DNA of 64,000 nucleotides, taken from contig CAYTMI010000001.1 in assembly GCA_964438865.1 (NCBI GenBank), forward strand, positions 248,001 to 312,000, read 5' to 3'. The notes beneath the pieces are model-generated. The model saw nothing but the letters and a program-made list of their open reading frames with translations, was not told the origin of the DNA and made no database searches. This DNA is from G016234445 sp964438865. Its GTDB lineage: Bacteria; Chloroflexota; Dehalococcoidia; Tepidiformales; Tepidiformaceae. Both the position numbers and the translations under genes were made by a program. This document shows, piece after piece, positions 32,998 to 41,479 of this stretch (position 1 is the stretch's first letter; every line of letters starts with the position of its first letter).

Positions 32998-33978
32998 ATG
33001 GACCCGGACATCGTCATCCGCGACGCCACGGCCGCCGACGGCCCCCTCTGCGCCGAGATCGAGCGGCGCTCCCCATTGGTGATTGGCGGCCGCTCACTGA
33101 CCATCGATCGCGGCGACGACTATTTCGCCGCTGCCCGGCTGATGGAGGACCCCACGGTGCTCATCGCGGAGGTGGATGGCGTTCCCGCCGGGGTTCTGTG
33201 CGGGGCGCTCCATGCCGTCCCCATCGGTGGGACGCCGCGCCGCATGCTCTACGTCCACCATGCCCGCATCCTCCCCGCCTTCCAGGGACGCGGCGTGGGC
33301 ATGTTGCTGGCGCGCACCCTCACGACGATGTACGAAGGCCGGGTCGATTCCCAGTACTGGTATATCGCCCCGGAGAACGCGACCTCCCAGTCCTTCACCC
33401 GCCGCGCCCCGAACCGCTGGAGCGTCCGCCCCGCGATGATCGGCATCGACACCGCCGCGCACTCCGGGCCGCCGGCCGGCCGTCCCGCGAGCGTGGCCGA
33501 CGCCGCCACCATCGCCCGGCTTATCAACCTGGCCCACGAAGGCGAGGAGATGTTCGTCCCCTACACCGCGGAATCCCTGGCGCGTCGCGTCGGACGGGCA
33601 CCGGATCAGTACGGCTGGGAACGGCTATGGATCACCCCCCATGCGGTCGTGGGCGCATGGCCCGAGGGTGAACTGATTTCCGTATGGACCTCCGTGAGCG
33701 GCGCGCCGGCGCAAGAGTCACGCGGCGCGTCGGTGCTGGACTTTGGCTACGAGCCCGGTCACGAAGCCGAGCTCACGGCGCTCCTCCGCGCCTGGTGCGG
33801 ATGGCTGGCGCCCAAGGGTCTCGCCGATCTCTCGGTCTTCAGCTCGCCCGGGACCCGCCACTGGGGGCTGCTCAGTTCCCTGGGAGAAGCCACCGAATTC
33901 GACTTCTGGACCCCGTCCCTGCCGGAGCCGCCCGGCGTTGAGCACCACGGGCTCTACGTGGACCGGGTGTATTTCTAG
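32998..33978 (+). CDS. GNAT family acetyltransferase, two-lobed
   Basis: This 326-residue protein has an N-terminal GNAT domain (about 5-145). The acetyl-CoA loop is HHARILPAFQGRGVGMLLA (Q/RxxGxG/A motif GRGVGM). The second half (about 165-326) has a GNAT-like pattern without a clear P-loop (GYEPGHEAELTALLRAWCGW), so it may be a degenerate tandem domain. TAGAAT (32983-32988) lies 9 nt before the ATG, another leaderless-type arrangement, and is divergent from the Phd-PIN promoter. Substrate unknown. Confidence 0.78.
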   Translation: MDPDIVIRDATAADGPLCAEIERRSPLVIGGRSLTIDRGDDYFAAARLMEDPTVLIAEVDGVPAGVLCGALHAVPIGGTPRRMLYVHHARILPAFQGRGVGMLLARTLTTMYEGRVDSQYWYIAPENATSQSFTRRAPNRWSVRPAMIGIDTAAHSGPPAGRPASVADAATIARLINLAHEGEEMFVPYTAESLARRVGRAPDQYGWERLWITPHAVVGAWPEGELISVWTSVSGAPAQESRGASVLDFGYEPGHEAELTALLRAWCGWLAPKGLADLSVFSSPGTRHWGLLSSLGEATEFDFWTPSLPEPPGVEHHGLYVDRVYF

Positions 33979-34034
33979 ACGAGCAGCGCCATGCGGCACT
34001 CAGGCACCACCACCGGTGTCTGATCGGAGGTATC

Positions 34035-34301
34035 ATGTCTGACATGACAGCGAACGGCAGCGTTTCTTACATCCGCGTCGGCAAACGTGCCCAGATGGTT
34101 ATCCCGGCGCGGCTGCGCCACGAGATGGGGATCGGCGAGGGCGACACCCTCCGCGCGACCCTCGACGACTGCGGAAGGCTGGTGCTCGAACCCGTCCCCA
34201 GCGACCCGATCGAACGCTTCCGCCAGGCCTGGAAAGGGGTGTTCGAGGGCGTTGACGCGGACGCCTACATCCGGGAGCTACGCGACGAGTGGGAGCGATG
34301 A
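34035..34301 (+). CDS. AbrB-type antitoxin
   Basis: This 88-residue antitoxin starts at ATG 34035 (CGGAGG Shine-Dalgarno). It has the SpoVT/AbrB domain VGKRAQMVIPARLRHEMGIG then DTLRATLDDCGRLVLEP, and a C-terminal toxin-binding tail beginning DPIERFRQAWKGVFEG and ending DADAYIRELRDEWER. The stop overlaps the ATG of a 43-codon ORF that repeats this tail. It heads a three-gene toxin-antitoxin operon. Confidence 0.88.
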   Translation: MSDMTANGSVSYIRVGKRAQMVIPARLRHEMGIGEGDTLRATLDDCGRLVLEPVPSDPIERFRQAWKGVFEGVDADAYIRELRDEWER

Positions 34302-34429
34302 ATCCGCCCCTTCCGCAGCCCCCGCCGCCGGATCCGATCGAACGCTTCCGCCAGGCCGGCCGCAAGTTCTTTGCTGGCGTGGATGTCGATGCCTACATCC
34401 GGGAACTGCGCGACGAGCGGGAGCGGTGA
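34298..34429 (+). CDS. Orphan duplicate of the antitoxin toxin-binding tail
   Basis: This 43-residue ORF (ATG 34298) consists of a Pro-rich start (MNPPLPQPPPP) and then DPIERFRQAGRKFFAG-VDVDAYIRELRDERER. It is a near copy of residues 57-88 of the upstream AbrB antitoxin but without any DNA-binding domain. It is sandwiched between antitoxin and toxin with ATGA and GTGA overlaps, so it is very likely translated. It could act as an extra toxin-neutralising peptide, or be a decaying remnant of partial gene duplication. Confidence 0.7.
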   Translation: MNPPLPQPPPPDPIERFRQAGRKFFAGVDVDAYIRELRDERER

Positions 34430-34851
34430 CGCCCGACGAACTCCCCGAGGTGCTGGGACTGGACACCAACTGCCTCATTTATCTACTGGAGGGTCAATCG
34501 CCCCGCCGGCAGGCCTTGATGGAGCGCGTCATGAGCCCCCGGAGACGGTCGATCGTCTCGACGCTCGCGGTCGCGGAGTTGCTCGTGGCCCGGTTCCGCC
34601 TGACCGCGGAGCACGCCGCCGAGGCCCGCGCAGCCATCGAAGGCCTGCCCGGCATCGACATCGTCGCGGTCGGCCTCGAAGTTGCGAGCCGCGCCGCCGC
34701 CATCCGCGCGGCGACAGGCCTGAAGCTCCCCGATGCGGTGCACCTGGCTACGGCGCTCGAACTCGGCGCCGCCGGGTTCCTGACCAACGACGCCGCGCTT
34801 GCCCGCGTCACCGCCGTCATACCGGTCTTCCGAGTCGACGACCTCCTCTGA
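34426..34851 (+). CDS. PIN-domain toxin
   Basis: This 141-residue PIN ribonuclease has acidic residues in LGLDTNCLIYLLEG (Asp), TLAVAELLVARFR (Glu), LKLPDAVHLATALE (Asp) and FLTNDAAL (Asp). GTG 34426 overlaps the stop of the tail ORF (GTGA). This is the third PIN toxin in 13 kb. The PDAxHLATA subtype differs from the Phd-linked toxin at 32.3 kb, so the two modules are not recent duplicates. Confidence 0.87.
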   Translation: MTPDELPEVLGLDTNCLIYLLEGQSPRRQALMERVMSPRRRSIVSTLAVAELLVARFRLTAEHAAEARAAIEGLPGIDIVAVGLEVASRAAAIRAATGLKLPDAVHLATALELGAAGFLTNDAALARVTAVIPVFRVDDLL

Positions 34852-36024
34852 CTACCCCCGTGGCAACCCCAGCCCGCGCGTGGCGATGATGCCCCGCTGG
34901 ATTTCGCTCGTCCCCGCCGCAATCGTCCCCGAGACCGAGCCCAGGTAGCCCGTCGCCAGGTCCACGATCTCGTGCTTCGTGCCGTTGCGGAGTTCGCCGT
35001 GCATCCCGAGCAGATGCATCCCGGTGAGCGCGATCCGCTGCCCCATCTCGCTCCCGAACAGCTTGCTCGCGCTGGCTTCGTGGTTCGGCACCATGCCCTT
35101 CGCCTGCATCGTCGCCACGCGGTAGGCGAGGAACGTTCCGACGTTCACGTCGACGACGCGGTCCGCAAGCTCCATCCGCACGGAAGGACGCTTGGCGACG
35201 AGGTCGCGGCGCTCCTTCGCCAGCCGGGTGAGTCGCTCGACGCCGCGGCGGCCGCCGGCGAAAGCCTGGATGCCGCTGCGTTCGAAGTCGAGCGCCACTG
35301 CCATGTGGTACCAGCCACGGTTCACTTCGCCCACGACCTGCTTTGCGGGGACGCGCACGTCTTCGAAGAAGACTTCGTTGAAGCTGTGGTGGTCGGCGAT
35401 GTTCACCAGCGGCCGGACCGTGACGCCCGGGGACTTCATGTCGACCATGAACATGGTGATGCCCTTGTGCTTCGGGGCGTCCGGGTCGGTGCGGGCGGCC
35501 AGCCATCCCCAGTCGGCGAGGTGGGCGCCGGAGGTCCAGATCTTCTGGCCATTGATGACGTAGTCGTCGCCATCGCGGACGGCGCGGGACTGGAGGGCGG
35601 CGAGGTCGCTGCCGGCGCTGGGTTCGGAATAAAGAGTGCACCACCAGTCGTCCGCGGCTGTGATGCGGGGGATAAAGCGGGACTTCTGTTCTTCGGTGCC
35701 GTAGAGCATGAGGCTGGGGCCGACCCAGGCGATGCCCATGTTCATCGACGGCGCGGCGTTGTAGGCCATCTCTTCGTTGTAGACGAGCTGGCGCATGTGG
35801 CTGGCGCCGCCGCCGCCGTATTCCTTTGGCCACGCCATCGCGAGCCAGTCGCGGGCGGCCAGTTTCTTCTGAAAACCCATGGTGTAGGCGTACTGCTCTT
35901 CGTTCGAAAGGTCGTCGCCCCAATCGCCGGCAAGGCGTTCCTCGAGCGGCGGCAGCTCCGCCTTGATGAATTCCTGGACTTCCGTGCGGAAGGCTTCGAC
36001 GTCGGGGGCGTACTTGAACTTCAT
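34852..36024 (-). CDS. Acyl-CoA dehydrogenase family protein
   Basis: This 390-residue FAD enzyme catalyses alpha,beta-dehydrogenation of an acyl-CoA. Motifs are WPKEYGGGG, the FAD/substrate segment YSEPSAGSDLAALQ, NGQKIWTSGAHLADWG, the DFERSGI helix, and the C-terminal GTSEIQRGIIATRGLGLPRG. Where short-chain enzymes carry a catalytic Glu near this end, the pattern here is of the long-chain/ACAD10-11-like or steroid-type (FadE) group. ATG 36024 has AGGAGC upstream. A second member (43649-44851) is clearly related but from a different subgroup. The electron acceptor is presumably ETF, not encoded nearby. Confidence 0.9.
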   Translation of the reverse strand: MKFKYAPDVEAFRTEVQEFIKAELPPLEERLAGDWGDDLSNEEQYAYTMGFQKKLAARDWLAMAWPKEYGGGGASHMRQLVYNEEMAYNAAPSMNMGIAWVGPSLMLYGTEEQKSRFIPRITAADDWWCTLYSEPSAGSDLAALQSRAVRDGDDYVINGQKIWTSGAHLADWGWLAARTDPDAPKHKGITMFMVDMKSPGVTVRPLVNIADHHSFNEVFFEDVRVPAKQVVGEVNRGWYHMAVALDFERSGIQAFAGGRRGVERLTRLAKERRDLVAKRPSVRMELADRVVDVNVGTFLAYRVATMQAKGMVPNHEASASKLFGSEMGQRIALTGMHLLGMHGELRNGTKHEIVDLATGYLGSVSGTIAAGTSEIQRGIIATRGLGLPRG

Positions 36025-36122
36025 CCGGGGGCTCCTGTAGCAGGTCTTTCGTGTGGGGCGAAGGATACCAGAACCGGGGGCTTTCCATGCACGCGGGGCC
36101 GCGCCGGTGAATAATGCCGCCC

Positions 36123-36848
36123 ATGCCCGATGCCGACGGTCCCGTCTATCGCACGATCCGCGAACTCGCCGGCGACGAACGCCCGCGGGAGAAGCTGCTC
36201 AAACACGGACCCCACGTGCTCAGCGACGCCGAGTTGATCGCGATCCTGTTGGGGTCAGGGCTCCAGGGCGAAAACGTGCTCGACCTCGCCCGGCGGTTGC
36301 TGGCGGACAAGGGCGGGCTCGCGGGCCTTCTCCGGGCGGATGGCCAAACCCTCCAGGCGACCCGGGGCGTGGGGCCGGCGAAGGCGGCCCAGCTTTCCGC
36401 CGCGGTGGAGTTGGGCCGCCGGGCGAGAGAGGTTGACCCGGACGACCGGCCGCTGCTGACGACCCCGGAGGCGGTGTTCGCCCACATGGGGCCGCGCTTC
36501 CTCGGGAAAACGAAAGAGCAGTTATACGTCCTCAGTTTGGACACGCGCGGACGTCTGCTGGGGTCGCCGTCGGCGGTCGGCGGGAGCGTGAACTCCGTCG
36601 TCGCGCGGGCGGCCGAGGTGTTCCGGGAGGCGATCCTCCTGGAGGCGACCTCGATCGTCCTGGTCCACAATCACCCGTCCGGCGACCCGAAGCCCAGCCC
36701 CCAGGACATCCTGGTCACCAAAGGCCTCTCCGCCGCCGGCGAACTCCTGGAAATCGCCGTCCTCGACCACCTCGTCGTCGGCCAGAACAGCTTCGTGAGC
36801 ATGCAGCGCGAAGGCTACGCCGCCTTCATGAAACACGGGAAGCGATAG
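36123..36848 (+). CDS. radC: RadC family (JAMM/MPN+) protein
   Basis: This 241-residue protein of the RadC/YicR family has an N-terminal helix-hairpin-helix region (LLADKGGLAGLL, TRGVGPAKAAQL). The JAMM metal motif is in LVHNHPSGDPKPSPQD, with the upstream Glu in the AAEVFREAILLEA helix. A role in DNA repair was proposed historically but is not established. AATAAT (36110-36115) lies 7 nt before ATG 36123, which makes this start more likely than ATG 36114, which overlaps that box. Confidence 0.88.
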   Translation: MPDADGPVYRTIRELAGDERPREKLLKHGPHVLSDAELIAILLGSGLQGENVLDLARRLLADKGGLAGLLRADGQTLQATRGVGPAKAAQLSAAVELGRRAREVDPDDRPLLTTPEAVFAHMGPRFLGKTKEQLYVLSLDTRGRLLGSPSAVGGSVNSVVARAAEVFREAILLEATSIVLVHNHPSGDPKPSPQDILVTKGLSAAGELLEIAVLDHLVVGQNSFVSMQREGYAAFMKHGKR

Positions 36849-36992
36849 GGGGTGGGAAGGCGCAGCCCAAGGCCAAGCGACCGCGCGGACTCGCGGTGCA
36901 GGATGTGGGAGGGCAGCAGGTTCGAGTCTGATGGAATGCGCCCGACGCTATTGTCTTGAGGCGACAACCGACCCAGACCGACGGCTCCGCCC

Positions 36993-38534
36993 CTACGTGG
37001 GCTCGATTCGAGCCACAGCCGCGTGGCCGGGCGACGCCAGTATGTGGCCGGCTTCGGTGACCTCCAACAACACACGTAGCTGCAGCTGAACCACCGTTTC
37101 TTCGGGAGTGTAACTCCCCTCCTCTCCCCGGTTCGCCCTATACAACTCCGCTGACAATTCTGGGCGGGCCTGAAGCTCGGCGATGGCCCGAGGTTCGTCA
37201 ATCAGCTTGAGCTCCAAGCCTAGGTCTGCGTTGGAGGCCGTATCCCCGTTGAACTGCTCGTACGTGAACCCATCAAGATCGACGAAGCAGACCGCCGGTT
37301 CGAGTTCAGGGTCACGGATTCGCAGGAGCGGAATGCCGAACGGCAGGCCGCCCATCACCACCTCGAGGTCGTGAACTGGCTGGTCACGAACATTCGCCGA
37401 GCCCCTGAAGTCAAGATCACGCAGCAGTTCTAGGCTGATGGTATCCGGGACTTTCCCGGTCAAGACCATGAGATCGAGGTTGCGGAGCCGCTTGGACTCC
37501 CAGACCTCGTCGCCGAAGCGCTTGACGGAGGGCCAGTCTCCAGCGACGGACGACTCCGGTGCTCCAATCGCCACTGCCAGTAAACCCTCCAAGTAGCGCT
37601 CCAGCGCACGTCCTAGCTCCGACGTGTTGCCTGTAGCCCACGAAGATCTCTCAACGAACGGCCCCTTGTAAGATCGAAGCGTGAAGCCGTATCGCCGGTC
37701 CGGAAGGAACGCGAACTTTCGCCGGTATTTGCCGGCTGCGCGGAACAGCTTCCGGACCGTCGAACCTTGGCGAGCGGAGTCGATGGCGGCGAACAGCTCG
37801 CGGATGCGCTCTTCGGAGAGCGGGCTCGCCAGTATGGCCCGATCGTCGGGTGAGAGGGCCTCTTCCGCTTGCCGGAGTTTCGCCTGATCCAGGGGGATCG
37901 ACGGAACCGGGACCGGCTCAACAAGCAGCACCCGCGCGACTGGCCGTGGGTCAGAGGGGGGACCTTGCGTCAAGTCTCGAACTGCTTGAAGGACCTCATC
38001 GACCCCGCCAAGCACCTTCGCCTGGGCAACCGCCAACCGGTCCACTAGTGGATTGTCGCCGAGAGAATGGTAAACGTCCGCTCGGGAGGTCACCGCCCAA
38101 GCGTCTTGTACCACGGTTCGGATCTGTATCTCACATCCGAATTTTCCCAAGCGTCCATTCACATGCGTAGCGCGATATCCGTTCCGATCCACCTCTTCAA
38201 CTTCCGATGAAGCTAGCGGGCTGTTCGTATCCGTGGACAGCGCCGTCGCAACGTGGGCCACGTCGGAGAGATTGTAGACTACTATACGAACGCCCAGAAG
38301 ATCGCCGACGCAGTCATAGGCCAGCGAGAACGCGCAGTTCTTGTCTCGCAGCTTCCGCAGCACGGACGCAGGGGACTTGAGCCGCTGCTCTATGGCCCTG
38401 AGCCTGACGCTCCCATCGCCGGCGAGCTTATAGCACACGGACTCGCAGTAGCCCTTGAGCTGTTGAAGGCCGTGTGATAAGAACTCGCTGTCTTGCTCCA
38501 ACTGGACACGAAGGCTCTGCTCCTGTTCGTCCAA
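36993..38534 (-). CDS. RelA/SpoT-domain nucleotide pyrophosphokinase-like protein with long C-terminal region
   Basis: This 513-residue protein has a RelA/SpoT synthetase-type domain at about residues 45-160. It shows RLKSPASVLRKLRDK (ATP-site basic residues), DLLGVRIVV (metal Asp about 78), NGYRATH (nucleotide-stacking Tyr) and CEIQIRTVVQDAWA (Glu about 135). No HD hydrolase, TGS or ACT domain is present, so it is not a housekeeping Rel. About 350 further residues have no domain I recognise (GKYRRKFAFLPDRRYGFTLR, VDLDGFTYEQFNGD). The start TTG 38534 has GAGGG 7 nt upstream; no better start exists. It may be a small-alarmone-synthetase-type toxin or a defence protein. G+C looks lower than in its neighbours. 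Confidence 0.72.
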   Translation of the reverse strand: MDEQEQSLRVQLEQDSEFLSHGLQQLKGYCESVCYKLAGDGSVRLRAIEQRLKSPASVLRKLRDKNCAFSLAYDCVGDLLGVRIVVYNLSDVAHVATALSTDTNSPLASSEVEEVDRNGYRATHVNGRLGKFGCEIQIRTVVQDAWAVTSRADVYHSLGDNPLVDRLAVAQAKVLGGVDEVLQAVRDLTQGPPSDPRPVARVLLVEPVPVPSIPLDQAKLRQAEEALSPDDRAILASPLSEERIRELFAAIDSARQGSTVRKLFRAAGKYRRKFAFLPDRRYGFTLRSYKGPFVERSSWATGNTSELGRALERYLEGLLAVAIGAPESSVAGDWPSVKRFGDEVWESKRLRNLDLMVLTGKVPDTISLELLRDLDFRGSANVRDQPVHDLEVVMGGLPFGIPLLRIRDPELEPAVCFVDLDGFTYEQFNGDTASNADLGLELKLIDEPRAIAELQARPELSAELYRANRGEEGSYTPEETVVQLQLRVLLEVTEAGHILASPGHAAVARIEPT

Positions 38535-38967
38535 CCATGCACCCTCGAGGACCTGAGTTCTGGCCTCAATAGTACGATCATCGTCAAGAGCTTGAGCGGC
38601 TGGGCGACGCGGCTCTGCCCGCGCCCGTCTCCGCTGCCGTGACCTCCTCCCCCGGCCGTGTGGCCGACGGCTTCCAGCGCGTGCTCGATCGCGCGGTAGA
38701 TCAGCCCCGCCGAGTATTCGTGCCAGCGCCTGGGTCGTTCCGCCCGGTGGGTGGGGCCCTGGGGGCCTTGCCCCTGTTGCCGGATTTACCGCGTCTTTCG
38801 TCCCCCGTGTCGGGGGAGCGCACCCCTGGCGGAACAACCGGCCGGGGCCTGGCGTGTTGCCAGGCCCCTGTCGCGGAAATCGTCCTCAGCCGAGGGAGCT
38901 CGGCTTTGCCGACGTCCTCTCGCGAGGCGTTGTGGTTCGCTTCGCGAAACGGTGTCCCGTTCTGGGA
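38535..38967. other. Intergenic region without a supported gene
   Basis: This 433-bp stretch separates the RelA/SpoT-domain gene from the secreted protein gene. On the minus strand, one frame near 38640-38740 reads RWHEYSAGLIYRAIEHALEA, which looks protein-like but has no start or family context and may be the end of a lost gene. It also contains short inverted repeats, for example GGGGCCTGGC...GCCAGGCCCC near 38845-38868. No promoter for the RelA/SpoT-domain gene was identified with confidence. Confidence 0.4.
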
Positions 38968-39462
38968 CTACCGGCCGCCGTAGCCGTTCGGAACTGCGTG
39001 AGCGAACCAGAGGTGACCTGGACCGAAGCTCGGGTCATGCCCCTGATCCATCAGCACCTCATAGCTACCCCAGACACAGTAGCCACCGTCATCCGGAGTA
39101 CCACCAGCGGCACACAGGGCACTCCAAATAATCTTGTAGTGCCAGACCGCGCCCGAGCCGCCGGCGACGTTGCCGTTCCATTCGTTGTTGAGCCAGGCGC
39201 CTGCGCAGGCTTCCGGTGTCCCAAGGTCGTTGCACGCGTTCCACGCCGCGTTCCACTTCATCACGAGCTTGTCGTTGGAGTATGCCCCCAGGCAGTTCGC
39301 TGGAGCGCCTCGGGCGAGGCACCAGCTTGACCCGGTGCCGTTGAAGACGCGGGCCGTGTCGTTGTAGCCGTACTGGTCGAACCCGCCGGCGGCGCTTACC
39401 GCGACAACCCCCAGCAGGCCGAAGATCGACGCGCCAGTGATGGTGAGAAGCCATCGTTTCAT
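38968..39462 (-). CDS. Secreted hypothetical protein
   Basis: This 164-residue exported protein starts at ATG 39462 (GGAGTG Shine-Dalgarno) with the signal peptide MKRWLLTITGASIFGLLGVV ending near VSAAGG. The mature part is rich in Trp, Asn and Gly, with six Cys that could form disulfides. Readable segments include FDQYGYNDTARVFNG, KLVMKWNAAWNACN, WLNNEWNGNV and HYKIIWSALC. No family is recognised. A TTGACA hexamer (minus strand, 39582-39577) upstream could be its -35. Confidence 0.65.
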   Translation of the reverse strand: MKRWLLTITGASIFGLLGVVAVSAAGGFDQYGYNDTARVFNGTGSSWCLARGAPANCLGAYSNDKLVMKWNAAWNACNDLGTPEACAGAWLNNEWNGNVAGGSGAVWHYKIIWSALCAAGGTPDDGGYCVWGSYEVLMDQGHDPSFGPGHLWFAHAVPNGYGGR

Positions 39463-39887
39463 TGCCAGGTCACTCCTTGCGCCCCGCCCTAACGTCGGGT
39501 GCGCAACCGGGGCTCCACCTAGGGGAAAGCCCGTGTTTACCGAGCGGTAGCTAGAGTGAATAAACGGTGAACCGCTTGTCAATGGGCGTTCTCGTATCGG
39601 TGTCCGACATGCGCGACAGTTTCTGTCGCGATGGGCGTACTTTCCGGCCGGACCAGATTCGGACGGCCCGATTTTGCTGCTTCGAAAAGACATTGTTAGA
39701 GTTTTGTTGGAACGACCCATTGTCGTGCGCAGCATCGCGCCCTCGCATTGGACGACGACGGCCTCACCCTCCCACCTGTGCCGGCGCCCACCCCCGCCCG
39801 GACCCCCGCGGTCGACGGGCGTTACCGCGCGCTGCTACGATCGCCCCTACCGCCATCCAACCCACCGCCCGAAGGACCTCCCCGCCC
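39463..39887. other. A+T-richer intergenic region between secreted protein and folE
   Basis: The region contains a minus-strand TTGACA (39582-39577) and a perfect 8-bp hairpin, CGCGACAG-TTT-CTGTCGCG (39612-39630), in an unusually A+T-rich setting. A TACGAT-type box near 39835 could serve folE. The folE frame is open upstream to 39567, but this extension has no family similarity. No gene is supported. Confidence 0.45.
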
Positions 39888-40469
39888 GTGCCCCAATTCA
39901 CCGGACCGAACCGCGACCGCGTCAAGGCGGCCATCATCGAACTCCTGGCCGCCATCGGCGAAGACCCGACGCGCCAGGGCCTCCTCGAAACGCCTCGGCG
40001 CATCGCCGAAATGTACGACGAAATCTTCGGCGGCCTCGCCATCGACCCCACTGAATACCTCAAGGTCGGCTTCGATGTCTCCCACGACGAGATGGTCATC
40101 CTCCGCAACATCCCTTTCTACAGCATGTGCGAACACCACTTCCTCCCCTTCCACGGCGAAGCCCACGTCGGCTACATCCCGGACGGACGGGTCGTCGGGA
40201 TCAGCAAGCTCGCTCGCGTGGTCGAAGCCTACGCCCGGCGCCCCCAGATCCAGGAGCAGCTGACGAGCCAGGTGGCGGAAGCGGTCATGGAGGCGCTGCA
40301 CCCGGACGGCGTCGCGGTCGTGATCGAAGCGGAGCACCTCTGCATGACCATGCGGGGGATCAAGAAGCCGGGCAGCCGGATGGTGACGAGCGCGATGCGG
40401 GGGTCGTTCAAGGCTTCCCCCGTCACCCGTGGCGAGTTCCTCTCGCTTGTGCATGGCGCCAGGGGATGA
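39888..40469 (+). CDS. folE: GTP cyclohydrolase I FolE
   Basis: This 193-residue enzyme converts GTP to dihydroneopterin triphosphate for folate synthesis. It has the family motifs LLETPRRIAEMYDEIFGGL, the zinc ligands in YSMCEHHFLPF and HLCMTMRGIKKPGS, VGISKLARVVEAYARRPQIQ, and the end TRGEFLSLV. The GTG 39888 start matches the usual N-terminal length for the family. Its stop overlaps the next ATG by 4 nt. The rest of the folate pathway is not here. Confidence 0.94.
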   Translation: MPQFTGPNRDRVKAAIIELLAAIGEDPTRQGLLETPRRIAEMYDEIFGGLAIDPTEYLKVGFDVSHDEMVILRNIPFYSMCEHHFLPFHGEAHVGYIPDGRVVGISKLARVVEAYARRPQIQEQLTSQVAEAVMEALHPDGVAVVIEAEHLCMTMRGIKKPGSRMVTSAMRGSFKASPVTRGEFLSLVHGARG

Positions 40470-41479
40470 GCGCCGAGCCCGAAGCAGAGGAAGCCGCGTC
40501 CGCCCCGGCGATAACCTCGGAGGACTTCGCGGCGTTCGAGCCCGAGTGGGCGGCGTTGCATGCGGCGGTCCCGGGGGCGACGCCGTTCAGCCACCCCGCC
40601 TGGGCGAGGACCTGGCTCCGGCACTTCGGGGCAGGCTCGTCGCCCGTTTTCCTCTCAATCCGGGAGGCCGAAACCCTGATTGGCGCGGCAGCGCTCGAAC
40701 CCGGCCAGCGAGTCGCGCGACAGCTCGGGGACCACAACGTGTCCGACTACACAAGCCTGTTGTCGGCACCCGGGAAGGAGGCCGCGGTCGCCGCCGGGGT
40801 GGTCGAATGGCTGATGGAGGACCTCACATCCGGGTTGGACCTCTGGGGCATCCCCGCGGATTCGCCCTGGCGGGGCGCCTTCGCCGAGGCGGCGGCGGGG
40901 TTCGGCTGGTCGTGCGATGAGAGACTGGAGGCGGTCGCGCCCAGGGCGGAGATGGCTGGCGACTTCGAAGCGTTCGTCCAATCGCTGGGGAAGCACGACC
41001 GCCACGAACTGCGCCGCAAGCTCCGGAATCTCTCCGCGGCGGGCGAGGTGGCATACGAGACTGTCTCGGAGCCGGCGGCCGTCGCGGCGAGGATGGACCA
41101 GTTCCTCGCGTTCATGCGGCTGAGCCGGGAGGACAAGGACGAGTTCCTGACGCCGGCGATGGAGGCCTTCTTCCGCGAACTGGCGGCGACCTTCAGCGGG
41201 CTGGGGATGCTCCGCCTGGGGACGCTCAGCCTCGACGGGGCGGCGGTGGCGATGCTGCTTTCGTTCGAAAACGCGACGACCGCGTTCCTCTACAACAGCG
41301 GCTACGACCCGGCCCACGCGCACCTCGCGGTGGGGCTGCTGTCGAAGGCTTACGCCATCCGCGACTGCATCGAACGCGGGCTACGAACATTCGACTTCCT
41401 TCGCGGCGAAGAGGACTACAAGCGGCGGCTCGGCGGGATGCCGCGTGAGATCGTCGCGCTGACGCTTCGCCGCGCCTGA
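40466..41479 (+). CDS. GNAT-fold acyltransferase, CelD/BcsL-like
   Basis: This 337-residue protein has features of the Acetyltransf_6 (BioF2/CelD-like, FemAB-related) group: PFSHPAWARTWLRHFG near the N-terminus and KHDRHELRRKLRNLSAAGEV in the middle. The C-terminal block reads FLYNSGYDPAHAHLAVGLLS and ends DFLRGEEDYKRRLGG. Members of this group are linked to exopolysaccharide or cell-envelope modification. ATG 40466 overlaps the folE stop (ATGA), so it is co-transcribed with folE. The last about 45 nt of this gene are partly duplicated downstream. Confidence 0.78.
   Translation: MSAEPEAEEAASAPAITSEDFAAFEPEWAALHAAVPGATPFSHPAWARTWLRHFGAGSSPVFLSIREAETLIGAAALEPGQRVARQLGDHNVSDYTSLLSAPGKEAAVAAGVVEWLMEDLTSGLDLWGIPADSPWRGAFAEAAAGFGWSCDERLEAVAPRAEMAGDFEAFVQSLGKHDRHELRRKLRNLSAAGEVAYETVSEPAAVAARMDQFLAFMRLSREDKDEFLTPAMEAFFRELAATFSGLGMLRLGTLSLDGAAVAMLLSFENATTAFLYNSGYDPAHAHLAVGLLSKAYAIRDCIERGLRTFDFLRGEEDYKRRLGGMPREIVALTLRRA

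Noticed and set aside
36920..36945. GGTTCGAGTC resembling a tRNA T-loop
   Set aside because: No acceptor, D or anticodon stems can be drawn around it, and no CCA or matching 5' arm is present.
38253..38477. Plus-strand reading frame within the RelA/SpoT-domain gene
   Set aside because: No family similarity and it overlaps the conserved synthetase motifs on the other strand.
39888..40469. Longer FolE starting at 39567
   Set aside because: The extra 107 residues are Arg/Pro-rich with no similarity to FolE extensions; the GTG at 39888 gives normal length.
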